A stretch of 15,592 nt of DNA, taken from NCBI GenBank assembly GCA_937895695.1, contig CALBLM010000387.1, positions 1-15,592 on the forward strand, written 5' to 3'. The first letter of the stretch is position 1. Every line of letters begins with the position of its first letter. A program made the position numbers and the translations under genes. The stretch comes from an uncultured Megasphaera sp. (lineage in GTDB: Bacteria > Bacillota > Negativicutes > Veillonellales > Megasphaeraceae). Under the pieces are notes generated by a model that had not been told where the DNA came from, ran no database searches, and saw only the letters and a program-made list of their open reading frames with translations. Below, in pieces: positions 7,684 to 13,922 of the stretch.

Positions 7684-7696
7684 AGTATAGCATAGG
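7684..7696 (-). promoter_or_regulatory. Extended -10 promoter for the secreted-protein gene
   Basis: The minus strand reads CCTATGCTATACT, an extended -10 (TGCTATACT) ending 37 nt before the start codon. The 13-mer is identical to the one before cobO. No good -35 is seen; that area overlaps the rubrerythrin terminator. Confidence 0.5.
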
Positions 7697-7711
7697 CATA
7701 GTGATAGACAT

Positions 7712-7745
7712 AAAAAAAACCTGCATCATTTGATGCAGGTTTTTC
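7712..7745 (-). terminator. Intrinsic terminator after rubrerythrin
   Basis: A 9-bp perfect stem (7719-7727 with 7732-7740) with a 4-nt loop is flanked by an A run and a T run. It lies 23 nt after the rubrerythrin stop (7769) and would end that transcript before the next minus-strand gene. The flanking runs make it potentially bidirectional, but no plus-strand gene reads into it. Confidence 0.85.
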
Positions 7746-7768
7746 ATATCATACGTTGTAGTTAATTC

Positions 7769-8320
7769 TTATTTTGCAAAATAACGAGCGAGCAAGCCAT
7801 CGAATACACGACCATGACGAGCTTCATCTTTTGCCATTTCATGAACGGTGTCATGAATAGCATCGAGGTTAAGCTGTTTTGCCAATGTAGCCAATTCTTT
7901 TTTGCCAGCGCAAGCACCCTGTTCAGCAGCAGCGCGCATTTCAAGGTTGGTTTTGGTGTCGTCTGTAACAACTTCGCCGAGGAGTTCAGCAAATTTAGCA
8001 GCATGTTCAGCTTCTTCAAATGCAATGCGTTTGTAAGCTTCGGCAACTTCCGGATAGCCCTGACGGTCAGCCACACGGCTCATGGCAAGATACATGCCTA
8101 CTTCAGAACATTCACCAGTGAAGTTCAAATGCAAGCCTTCCAAAATGCGTTCGTCAACGCCTTTGGCTACGCCAACTCTATGTTCATCAGCGTATTCTTT
8201 TACGCCTTCTTTTAATTCTGTGAATTTGGATTTTGGAGCACCGCACTGTGGACATTTTTCTGGAGCTTCTGTACCTTCATATACATAACCGCAGATACCG
8301 CATACAAATTTTTTCATCAT
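7769..8320 (-). CDS. rbr: Reverse rubrerythrin (rubredoxin domain N-terminal)
   Basis: A 183-residue non-haem iron protein that reduces hydrogen peroxide (and oxygen in some anaerobes) in the cytoplasm. The rubredoxin iron site is at the N-terminus: CGICG (C7, C10) and CPQCG (C23, C26). The ferritin-like four-helix domain follows, with FTGECSEVGMYL, the EEAEH ligand block, and a second diiron block in EMAKDEARHG. Classical rubrerythrin carries the rubredoxin domain at the C-terminus, so the order here marks the 'reverse' type common in strict anaerobes. An AGGAGG site lies 6 nt before ATG 8320 (9 nt before ATG 8317), so the first of the two adjacent methionines is kept. It is a single-gene unit with its own promoter and terminator, as expected for an oxidative-stress gene. 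Confidence 0.93.
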   Translation of the reverse strand: MMKKFVCGICGYVYEGTEAPEKCPQCGAPKSKFTELKEGVKEYADEHRVGVAKGVDERILEGLHLNFTGECSEVGMYLAMSRVADRQGYPEVAEAYKRIAFEEAEHAAKFAELLGEVVTDDTKTNLEMRAAAEQGACAGKKELATLAKQLNLDAIHDTVHEMAKDEARHGRVFDGLLARYFAK

Positions 8321-8387
8321 TCATTACCTCCTAAATATAATTATATCATTTTCAAATTCAAAGTGAAATTGAATATTAACTAGTATC

Positions 8388-8408
8388 AACAAATAATCTT
8401 TATTTGTT
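8388..8408. promoter_or_regulatory. Perfect 21-bp palindrome at the predicted rubrerythrin transcript start
   Basis: AACAAATAA-TCT-TTATTTGTT has two 9-nt arms in perfect inverted symmetry around 3 nt. With the promoter proposed at 8417-8445 (minus), it covers about +2 to +22, the usual place for a repressor operator. It could also form a small hairpin in the leader. It does not match a standard PerR box, and the half-sites are in the wrong order for Rex. Confidence 0.5.
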
Positions 8409-8416
8409 ATGGCTTA

Positions 8417-8445
8417 ATTATAACAGACAAAATTTATAAAAGCAA
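8417..8445 (-). promoter_or_regulatory. Promoter of rubrerythrin
   Basis: On the minus strand: -35 TTGCTT (8445-8440), 17-bp spacer, -10 TATAAT (8422-8417). The leader would be about 90 nt. A second, weaker TATAAT lies close to the ribosome binding site (around 8340) and lacks a -35. Confidence 0.55.
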
Positions 8446-8450
8446 GAGTA

Positions 8451-8472
8451 TTTTGTGAAAATTTTGAGAAAA
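8451..8472. repeat. Tandem 11-bp direct repeat upstream of the rubrerythrin promoter
   Basis: TTTTGTGAAAA (8451-8461) and TTTTGAGAAAA (8462-8472) are adjacent and differ at one base. The period is one helical turn, and the pair lies just upstream of the rubrerythrin -35. This suits an activator site or an A/T-rich UP element. Confidence 0.4.
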
Positions 8473-8511
8473 AATAAAGTAATCAAGACTCATACGTAAA
8501 AGGATGCAGAG

Positions 8512-8540
8512 TTGCTTTTTCATACTCAGTTATATATAAT
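8512..8540 (+). promoter_or_regulatory. Promoter of the secreted protein / LptD-like operon
   Basis: -35 TTGCTT (8512-8517), 17-bp spacer, -10 TATAAT (8535-8540), predicted start about 8547. Hexamers and spacing are identical to those of the divergent rubrerythrin promoter. Confidence 0.6.
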
Positions 8541-8559
8541 ATTACTAAGTATGAAAAAG
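8515..8559. repeat. 16-bp inverted repeat enclosing the promoter
   Basis: Arms 8515-8530 (starting CTTTTTCATACT) and 8544-8559 (ending AGTATGAAAAAG) pair with one mismatch around a 13-nt A/T centre that holds the -10. The left arm overlaps the -35 and the right arm spans the transcript start. There is no T run after it, so this is an operator-like dyad and not a terminator. Confidence 0.55.
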
Positions 8560-8615
8560 TAAAGGGAGTACCTTTTATATACATTAGTATATAGCTGGCT
8601 AGAGGAGGTAGAACT

Positions 8616-9764
8616 ATGTGGAAGAAAAAAATGGCAGGAATACTGGCCGTGGTTGCCTTGTGCGGCTCGATGGCAGTCAGTGCTGCTGATTATACAATTT
8701 TGGAAAAAGCAGATAAAGTAGAAACGACAGTGTATGGGACAACCCAAACGGGGTCGTTGAATGACCGGATTACGGCGTTAGATAAATTATTAAATGGAAA
8801 AGTAACGGCATCTGGAAGTATTCAAGATAAGACTAATGCCTTATATAATGATGTATATGGCAATACAGGATCGGATTTATCTCTTTTAGCAGCAACCAAC
8901 TTGATGCAGTGGCAATATTCTGGCCAAATTACAGATGAACCGATTTTGGTGCGTGTCAGTGCACTGGAAGAAGGCATTGACGGGAAAGCCAAAGTAGGGG
9001 CATTATCAAACCGGATTCAGGCATTGCGGTATAATATGTTGGGAAATAAAAAGTACATTTCCCAAGAAGTGATGATTCCTGTATCGACTCTTGTTACGAT
9101 GAAGACGCTGGAACCATTGGATTCCCAAACGGCGCAAGAAGGGGAAACTGTACGGTTTGCTGTAGCCGATGATGTCGTTGTAGATGGGATTGTCGCTATT
9201 CCGCGCGGTATGGAAGCGACGGGAACTATTACGAAAGCTCGCAAATCCGGACGATTTGGTAAAGATGGAAAAATCGAAATTACGTTCCATTCTGTACGGG
9301 CAGCGGACAGTACGCCTGTTAACTTGATTGTTGGTGAAAAAACAAAAGAAGAATATAAACGGACTGCCGGTGCTGTAGGGGCTTCGGCTGCCGGTGCAAT
9401 TATCTTGGGCCCAGTTGGCTTGGTGGGTGGCTTATTCGTTCATGGTAACGATGTCAATATTCCGGCAGGTACGACGATGTATGCAGAAACAGAAAAAGAT
9501 ACAGACGTTGTTGGCTTTAAACAAAACGGAACGATTGAAAATCTTAAAACAGCGAATATGGCTGCCAGTGGCGTTACCGTGCCTTCAGCAGTAACCGATG
9601 ATGCTAGCATGACTGGTTATCATGGTGATGTTGCGCCCGTAGATTTATCGGATACAACGCATGCAGATAACACAACGGGTTCAGAAAAAACGGATACGAC
9701 AGGGTATCATGGACAAGCTGTTTCTGTAGATATACAAACGACGACAGGTGACGTACATGAATAA
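8616..9764 (+). CDS. Secreted repeat protein with glycine-zipper segment, partner of the LptD-like gene
   Basis: A 382-residue exported protein of unknown function. The signal peptide (hydrophobic 7-22) is cut near VSA/AD (23/24). Residues 28-145 hold degenerate repeats of about 20 residues built on 'SL-x2-RI-x2-LD-x3-G', for example SLNDRITALDKLLNGK (47-62) and ALSNRIQALRYNMLGN (129-144). Residues 153-240 form a beta-rich domain with RFAVADDVVVDGIVAIPRG, a pattern seen in many secreted bacterial proteins. A glycine-zipper-like hydrophobic segment follows (GAVGASAAGAIILGPVGLVGG, about 252-272), then IPAGTTMYAET. The C-terminal tail carries two copies of a TGYHG...VD motif (333-344, 362-373). 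Start ATG has GAGGAGG 7 nt upstream. The 3' end overlaps the LptD-like gene by 8 nt, so translation is probably coupled. An envelope or outer-membrane role is inferred. Confidence 0.8.
   Translation: MWKKKMAGILAVVALCGSMAVSAADYTILEKADKVETTVYGTTQTGSLNDRITALDKLLNGKVTASGSIQDKTNALYNDVYGNTGSDLSLLAATNLMQWQYSGQITDEPILVRVSALEEGIDGKAKVGALSNRIQALRYNMLGNKKYISQEVMIPVSTLVTMKTLEPLDSQTAQEGETVRFAVADDVVVDGIVAIPRGMEATGTITKARKSGRFGKDGKIEITFHSVRAADSTPVNLIVGEKTKEEYKRTAGAVGASAAGAIILGPVGLVGGLFVHGNDVNIPAGTTMYAETEKDTDVVGFKQNGTIENLKTANMAASGVTVPSAVTDDASMTGYHGDVAPVDLSDTTHADNTTGSEKTDTTGYHGQAVSVDIQTTTGDVHE
9746..9751 (+). promoter_or_regulatory. Ribosome binding site choosing the LptD-like start
   Basis: AGGTGA inside the end of the upstream gene lies 5 nt before ATG 9757. 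The in-frame GTG at 9748 overlaps this site and is therefore an unlikely start. Confidence 0.6.
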
Positions 9765-11274
9765 AACATGGGCTGTTTCTGTACTGGCTGCATTGATGCC
9801 GTTTTCTATTATGGCATCTGATGGAGCTGTACAATCAGGTCGGATGGAGAAACAACTGCATAAAGAAACGACGATAAACATACCGGTTGAAAAGACGACG
9901 ATTGTTCCCGTTGACTTAGATAAGGCTTCACAGCAAAAAGATGTGACTTTGCCGACGCAGCCGATACATGCGGCAGCAGATTCGATGTTAGTACGCGGAA
10001 CAGATGGGTATATACAGGGACGCGGTAATGTAGATTTGCGCCAAGGAATGGATGAAGTACATGCCCATTATGTGGAAGGCAATACACAGTCGCAAGTCTA
10101 TCGTACGGATGGCGATTATGTATATATTCATGGCGATAGTGCTTTTACGGGCAAAAATTTGACATACAGCAGTAAAACCGGCGGTGCTGTGCTGCAGTCT
10201 GTCGAAGGGTTTATGGGACCTAATTATTACATACGCGGTACAGATGCGGAAATGCTGGATGGCACGTATTATTTGAAGCATGGGTTGATTACGACGCCCC
10301 ATGCTGTAGCCAAGACACCGGATTATTATTTGACCGGTGATGACATCCGTGTCTATCCGGGCGATAAATTTACAGCCGAAAATACCAAATTATGGTTTAA
10401 GCACGTTTGTCTCTTTACATATGGTCATTATGAAGGGAAGTTAGGAGATAGTGCTTCTAACCGGAGCTGGCTATTTACACTGTTTCCGAGACCAAACTAT
10501 AATAAATCGGATGGCTTCAGCTTGCATGGCCATGCTGCCTTGCCGATGAATGAGAGCGGCGATTTGCATTTAGATCTTGAATATATGTTAACATCCAGGC
10601 GTGGCTTTAAGCCGTCGGCTCGTTTGGTAAAAGAAACGAAGGCAGGCACGTTCCGATTGGGGTATAGCAAGGATGAAAGTACGGATAATGATGATAATGT
10701 ATGGGCTACCAAATGGCCGGAATTAGAATATTTTGCACCGCGCCTTTATGCTGGCAATACGGGCATTTATGTGGACAGCAGTGCCAGCTGGGGACGCTGG
10801 GAAGAAGATGGCGTAGGGACAGGTACCCATAAAGGGTATCGTACTGAAATTACGCACACACCGATTCCGCTGTGGAAGCAAGCCAATATTCGCTTCTTTG
10901 CCGGCTATCGTCGCGATTGGTATTCTATTCAAGATGCTGAACGACGGGATCCGTACAGTGGTGTGATTCTCAACCAGGGAATTAATGATCGTCTGTGGAC
11001 CAGTTTTTGGTATAAAAAACATAATGTCAGCGGATATACACCGTATCGCTTTGATACCTTGGATGATCCGCGCCAGCAAGGCTTTTCCGTTGGATATGTA
11101 CTCACACCGCGTGATACGTTTATTTTTACATTAGCCCAAGACTTAGATACCCATGATATTTCAGACAGAAACTATACATGGGTACGAGATTTGCATTCTT
11201 TTATTGCAGTTATTACGTATAAACAAGTGGATAAAAGTTGGGAAGTCAAACTGCGGGCTAAGGACTTTGATTAA
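9757..11274 (+). CDS. lptD: LptD/OstA-like outer-membrane LPS-assembly protein (compact form)
   Basis: A 505-residue exported protein resembling LptD, the outer-membrane barrel that inserts lipopolysaccharide into the outer leaflet. The N-terminus (MNKTWAVSVLAALMPFSIMA) is a signal peptide cut near residue 20. Residues about 65-200 look like the OstA/LptA jellyroll: AADSMLVRGTDGYIQGRGNV, DEVHAHYVEGN, DAEMLDGTYYLKHGLITT and DDIRVYPGDKFTAEN. From about 215 to the end there are alternating aromatic/polar strands (LFTLFPRPNYNKSDGFSL, WPELEYFAPRLY) and a final strand WEVKLRAKDF, as in outer-membrane barrels. It is much shorter than E. coli LptD (about 780 residues) and has a single cysteine, so the two disulfides of the E. 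coli protein cannot form. It could be the true LptD of a diderm Firmicute or a short paralogue. The gene overlaps its upstream partner by 8 nt. Confidence 0.75.
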   Translation: MNKTWAVSVLAALMPFSIMASDGAVQSGRMEKQLHKETTINIPVEKTTIVPVDLDKASQQKDVTLPTQPIHAAADSMLVRGTDGYIQGRGNVDLRQGMDEVHAHYVEGNTQSQVYRTDGDYVYIHGDSAFTGKNLTYSSKTGGAVLQSVEGFMGPNYYIRGTDAEMLDGTYYLKHGLITTPHAVAKTPDYYLTGDDIRVYPGDKFTAENTKLWFKHVCLFTYGHYEGKLGDSASNRSWLFTLFPRPNYNKSDGFSLHGHAALPMNESGDLHLDLEYMLTSRRGFKPSARLVKETKAGTFRLGYSKDESTDNDDNVWATKWPELEYFAPRLYAGNTGIYVDSSASWGRWEEDGVGTGTHKGYRTEITHTPIPLWKQANIRFFAGYRRDWYSIQDAERRDPYSGVILNQGINDRLWTSFWYKKHNVSGYTPYRFDTLDDPRQQGFSVGYVLTPRDTFIFTLAQDLDTHDISDRNYTWVRDLHSFIAVITYKQVDKSWEVKLRAKDFD

Positions 11275-11281
11275 TACATTC

Positions 11282-11331
11282 AAAGAAGCTGTACACAATG
11301 GCAACAGCCATCGGCATACAGCTTCTTTTTT
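11282..11331 (+). terminator. Intrinsic terminator after the LptD-like gene
   Basis: A perfect 12-bp outer stem (11282-11293 with 11317-11328) encloses a second small hairpin (ATGGC-AACA-GCCAT). It is followed by a T-rich tract, 7 nt after the stop codon. It separates this operon from phoP-phoR. Confidence 0.85.
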
Positions 11332-11334
11332 ATT

Positions 11335-11351
11335 TTTACATATTTTTTACA
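11335..11351 (+). promoter_or_regulatory. Putative Pho box upstream of phoP
   Basis: Two exact TTTACA hexamers (11335-11340, 11346-11351) lie 11 bp apart, the spacing of Bacillus-type PhoP boxes (TTHACA, 5±2 bp between units). They sit about 45-61 bp before the predicted phoP transcript start, next to the T tract of the preceding terminator. This suggests autoregulation. Confidence 0.5.
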
Positions 11352-11383
11352 TAAGATGCATAGGTATTATCGATATTCACAGG

Positions 11384-11389
11384 TATAAT
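11384..11389 (+). promoter_or_regulatory. -10 element of the phoP-phoR promoter
   Basis: A perfect TATAAT lies 44 nt before the phoP start. The -35 position (TAGGTA, 17-bp spacer) is poor, which fits a promoter that needs an activator such as PhoP itself. Confidence 0.5.
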
Positions 11390-11433
11390 AAAATGAAAAG
11401 AGTAAGAGTACAGTATAAAGGGGTTGTGTAACC

Positions 11434-12117
11434 ATGCCGTTAATTTATTGTGTAGAAGATGATGAAAATATTCGGGAACTCGTTGGGTATGCCCTGCGAA
11501 GTCAGGATTTTGAAGTAGAAACATTTGCTGATGGTAAAGAATTTTGGCAGGGTATAAAAAAACAAATACCTTCATTAGTATTGCTGGATATTATGCTGCC
11601 CGGCGAAAGCGGAACAGATATATTGGAAAAAATGAGAAAGGATATGGCATTAAAAACGATGCCGGTTATCATGCTGACGGCTAAAACCAGTGAATATGAT
11701 ATTGTCAAAGGACTGGATGGCGGAGCGGATGATTATGTTTGCAAGCCCTTTGGCATTGTTGAACTGATTTCCCGTATTCGGTCCGTTCTACGTCGCAGTA
11801 AGCCGCAGAAAACGGAAAAAAATGTATATTCTTTTGGACCGGTAACGCTAGATAGTGAAAAGCATATCGTAACGGTACAGGGCCAAATCTGCCATTTAAC
11901 AGTGAAAGAGTTTGAACTTCTTCGGTATCTATTGGTAAATACGGATATTGTGTTGAAACGGGAACAAATTATGGAAGCTGTTTGGGGATTTACGTATGAA
12001 GGCGAAAGCCGTACGATTGATATGCATATTAAAAGCCTGCGTCAAAAACTAGGTGAAGGTGGTCATATTATTCGTACGGTCCGCGGTGTAGGATATGTGA
12101 TTGGTGGCGGCTTATGA
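11434..12117 (+). CDS. phoP: PhoP/PhoB-type phosphate response regulator (OmpR family)
   Basis: A 227-residue two-component regulator. The receiver domain (1-120) has the acidic pair D9/D10, the phosphorylated Asp D52 in LLDIMLPG, the switch Thr T82 and the conserved K104 in CKPF. The DNA-binding winged helix fills about 130-227, with LTVKEFELLRYL, the SRTIDMHIKSLRQKLG recognition region and the terminal RTVRGVGYVI. When phosphorylated it should bind Pho boxes and activate phosphate-starvation genes. Assignment to phosphate control rests on the adjoining PAS-containing kinase and the pst genes with Pho boxes behind it; by sequence alone it is a generic OmpR-family regulator. AAGGGG lies 10 nt before the ATG. 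Its last codons overlap phoR by 4 nt (ATGA). Confidence 0.9.
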   Translation: MPLIYCVEDDENIRELVGYALRSQDFEVETFADGKEFWQGIKKQIPSLVLLDIMLPGESGTDILEKMRKDMALKTMPVIMLTAKTSEYDIVKGLDGGADDYVCKPFGIVELISRIRSVLRRSKPQKTEKNVYSFGPVTLDSEKHIVTVQGQICHLTVKEFELLRYLLVNTDIVLKREQIMEAVWGFTYEGESRTIDMHIKSLRQKLGEGGHIIRTVRGVGYVIGGGL

Positions 12118-13838
12118 GACGAAAAATATACATCAGCTTAGTGACCTTGGGATTTGCTTGTATGGCTATCACCATTGTGATTTCCAGTTGGCTGTTTTGG
12201 CGGACCATGCAGCAACAGGCGAAAGAAGAAATGCAAGTCACCTTAGATGTTATTGCCCAGTCTATTCAGCACACGGATCATCCCGATGCGTATTTTCGGA
12301 ATATAGCGGCTGAACGCAATGGGACGATGCGCATTACGTGGATTAATCCTGATGGAACGATACGGTTTGAATCGAGCTATCAGGGACAGATGGAAAATCA
12401 TTTGGCTCGGCCGGAAGTACAGGAAGCCATAGAAAATGGCTATGGCAGTGCGATTCGGGATTCATCCACCTTATCACGTGCTTTGTATTATATGGCTGAG
12501 AAATTGCCTGATGGTACGATTTTACGTATTAGCATGGAAAGAGAAACGATGTATGCGCACTTTTTATCACTCCTTCCGATGGTTATCGTATTATTGCTGT
12601 TGGCAGCATTAGGATGCATGAAAGCATCACGTATGCTGACGGCTAGCTTACTGAATCCATTGCGACAAACGGCCTTGCTTATGCGGCAGCTGCGGGATCC
12701 GGACAGGATAGAACAGCAGAAACAAATTGCAGTAGACCCGGAATTACGACCGTTAGTTGATAAAATTGTGGCGCAGAGCAAAGTGATTAAAGACACGATT
12801 CATCGTTTAGAACAACAACGTAATATTATACGCATGATGATGGAAAATTTGCAGGAAGGTGTTATTTTTACGGACGATACGTATCGAATCTTGGAATTAA
12901 ACCAATGTGCCAGGACAATTTTACATGAAAAAGAAGGCTTTTCGTATTTAGGTCAGGCGTTGGAACCGTTGTTGTCGGAAGCCTCTTGGCAACAGATACA
13001 TGCACATAAACATTCAGATACGGTATTTGAAGAAAAAATAAGCCGTGACCATTTATTGTATCAAATCACAGTACAATCGGTATATAAAGAGGATGAATTT
13101 TACGGTATTTTGTTTATTATTGATGATATTACCGAACAAGAACACCGGGAACAGTTGAGGCGTGAGTTTACATCCAATGTATCTCATGAATTAAAAACGC
13201 CGCTTACCTCTATCAGTGGATTTGCCGAAGTGTTGTCAGCAGGCCTGTTTCAAACGAATGATGATGTCATTCATTTTGGTACGTTGATTCGTAAAGAATC
13301 CAAGCGATTGCTGGGGATGATTGAAGAAATCATGCATCTGACGCGAATTGAAGAGCATCGAGAAAAAGGGGAAAACGAACCGGTTTCGCTTAAAGAAATC
13401 GTTACAGATATTGTGGAATTTATGGAACCGGTGCTGATAGAAAAAAAAGTCACCATTCATTGCACGATGGAAGATATACTCGTAATGGGAAATAAAGGGC
13501 TGCTCCGAGAAATGGCCATGAATTTGATCGATAATGCCGTTAAATATAATTTGCCCGGAGGCCATGTATACGTTTCATTACATCAGAAAGACAAGTATAT
13601 ATACTTTATTGTGCAAGATACGGGCATTGGTATTCCTGAAGATAAACAAAAACGAGTTTTTGAACGATTTTATCGAGCCGATTCCAGCCGTTCCAAGAAA
13701 ATCAATGGCAGCGGCCTGGGATTGTCCATTGTCAAGCATATCGCCGAACGCCATCATGGTACAATTACACTAAAAAGTAAAGAAAATACCGGTACGACCA
13801 TTACGGTACAGTTGCCGATAGGAAAAAAAGACGTCTAA
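12114..13838 (+). CDS. phoR: PhoR-type sensor histidine kinase
   Basis: A 574-residue membrane kinase. One helix at about 8-28, an extracytoplasmic sensor region (about 30-150) and a second helix (about 151-168) are followed by a HAMP-like linker with ASLLNPLRQ. A PAS domain follows (about 240-340, ENLQEGVIFTDD to FIIDDITEQE). The kinase core has the H-box SHELKTPL (H358), N-box NLIDNAVKYN (N470/N474), G1 box DTGIGIP (502-508), F-box FERFYRADSSRS and G2 box GSGLGLS (532-538). It autophosphorylates on H358 and passes the phosphate to PhoP D52. The order TM-sensor-TM-HAMP-PAS-HisKA-HATPase matches PhoR. In known systems PhoR is controlled through the Pst transporter and PhoU, and pstS lies just downstream. 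The ATGA overlap with phoP implies coupled translation. Confidence 0.92.
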   Translation: MRRKIYISLVTLGFACMAITIVISSWLFWRTMQQQAKEEMQVTLDVIAQSIQHTDHPDAYFRNIAAERNGTMRITWINPDGTIRFESSYQGQMENHLARPEVQEAIENGYGSAIRDSSTLSRALYYMAEKLPDGTILRISMERETMYAHFLSLLPMVIVLLLLAALGCMKASRMLTASLLNPLRQTALLMRQLRDPDRIEQQKQIAVDPELRPLVDKIVAQSKVIKDTIHRLEQQRNIIRMMMENLQEGVIFTDDTYRILELNQCARTILHEKEGFSYLGQALEPLLSEASWQQIHAHKHSDTVFEEKISRDHLLYQITVQSVYKEDEFYGILFIIDDITEQEHREQLRREFTSNVSHELKTPLTSISGFAEVLSAGLFQTNDDVIHFGTLIRKESKRLLGMIEEIMHLTRIEEHREKGENEPVSLKEIVTDIVEFMEPVLIEKKVTIHCTMEDILVMGNKGLLREMAMNLIDNAVKYNLPGGHVYVSLHQKDKYIYFIVQDTGIGIPEDKQKRVFERFYRADSSRSKKINGSGLGLSIVKHIAERHHGTITLKSKENTGTTITVQLPIGKKDV

Positions 13839-13853
13839 CAAACGTCTTTTTTT
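13823..13853 (+). terminator. Terminator folded around the phoR stop codon
   Basis: A 12-bp stem (13823-13834 with 13842-13853), mostly A-T pairs outside an AGACGT/ACGTCT core, has a 7-nt loop that contains the phoR TAA. A T run follows. The left arm encodes the last residues (KKD). It separates phoR from pstS, so pstS needs its own promoter. Confidence 0.8.
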
Positions 13854-13878
13854 TTGTACCATTAACGGCGTATCAGAT

Positions 13879-13916
13879 TTTACAAAAATTTACATTGTTT
13901 ACATAAAAAGCTTACA
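13879..13916 (+). promoter_or_regulatory. Pho box array upstream of pstS
   Basis: Three exact TTTACA hexamers (13879-13884, 13889-13894, 13898-13903) and one CTTACA (13911-13916) lie on one strand with spacers of 4, 3 and 7 bp. Every spacer fits the 5±2 bp rule of Bacillus PhoP boxes. They lie about 22-59 bp before the predicted start, the position expected for PhoP activation. Confidence 0.7.
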
Positions 13917-13922
13917 TACCCT

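Noticed and set aside
7762..8076. Leucine-rich open frame inside rubrerythrin
   Set aside because: Its composition follows from reading the rubrerythrin helices out of frame; rubrerythrin itself is complete with all iron ligands.
8326..8450. PerR or Rex operator in the rubrerythrin promoter
   Set aside because: No TTATAATNATTATAA-like 7-1-7 site is present, and the palindrome has AACAA...TTGTT order, the reverse of the Rex half-site order.
11393..11431. 12-codon leader-peptide-like frame directly before phoP
   Set aside because: Its ATG lies at or before the predicted transcript start and it has no ribosome binding site. Leader peptides are not known for phoP.
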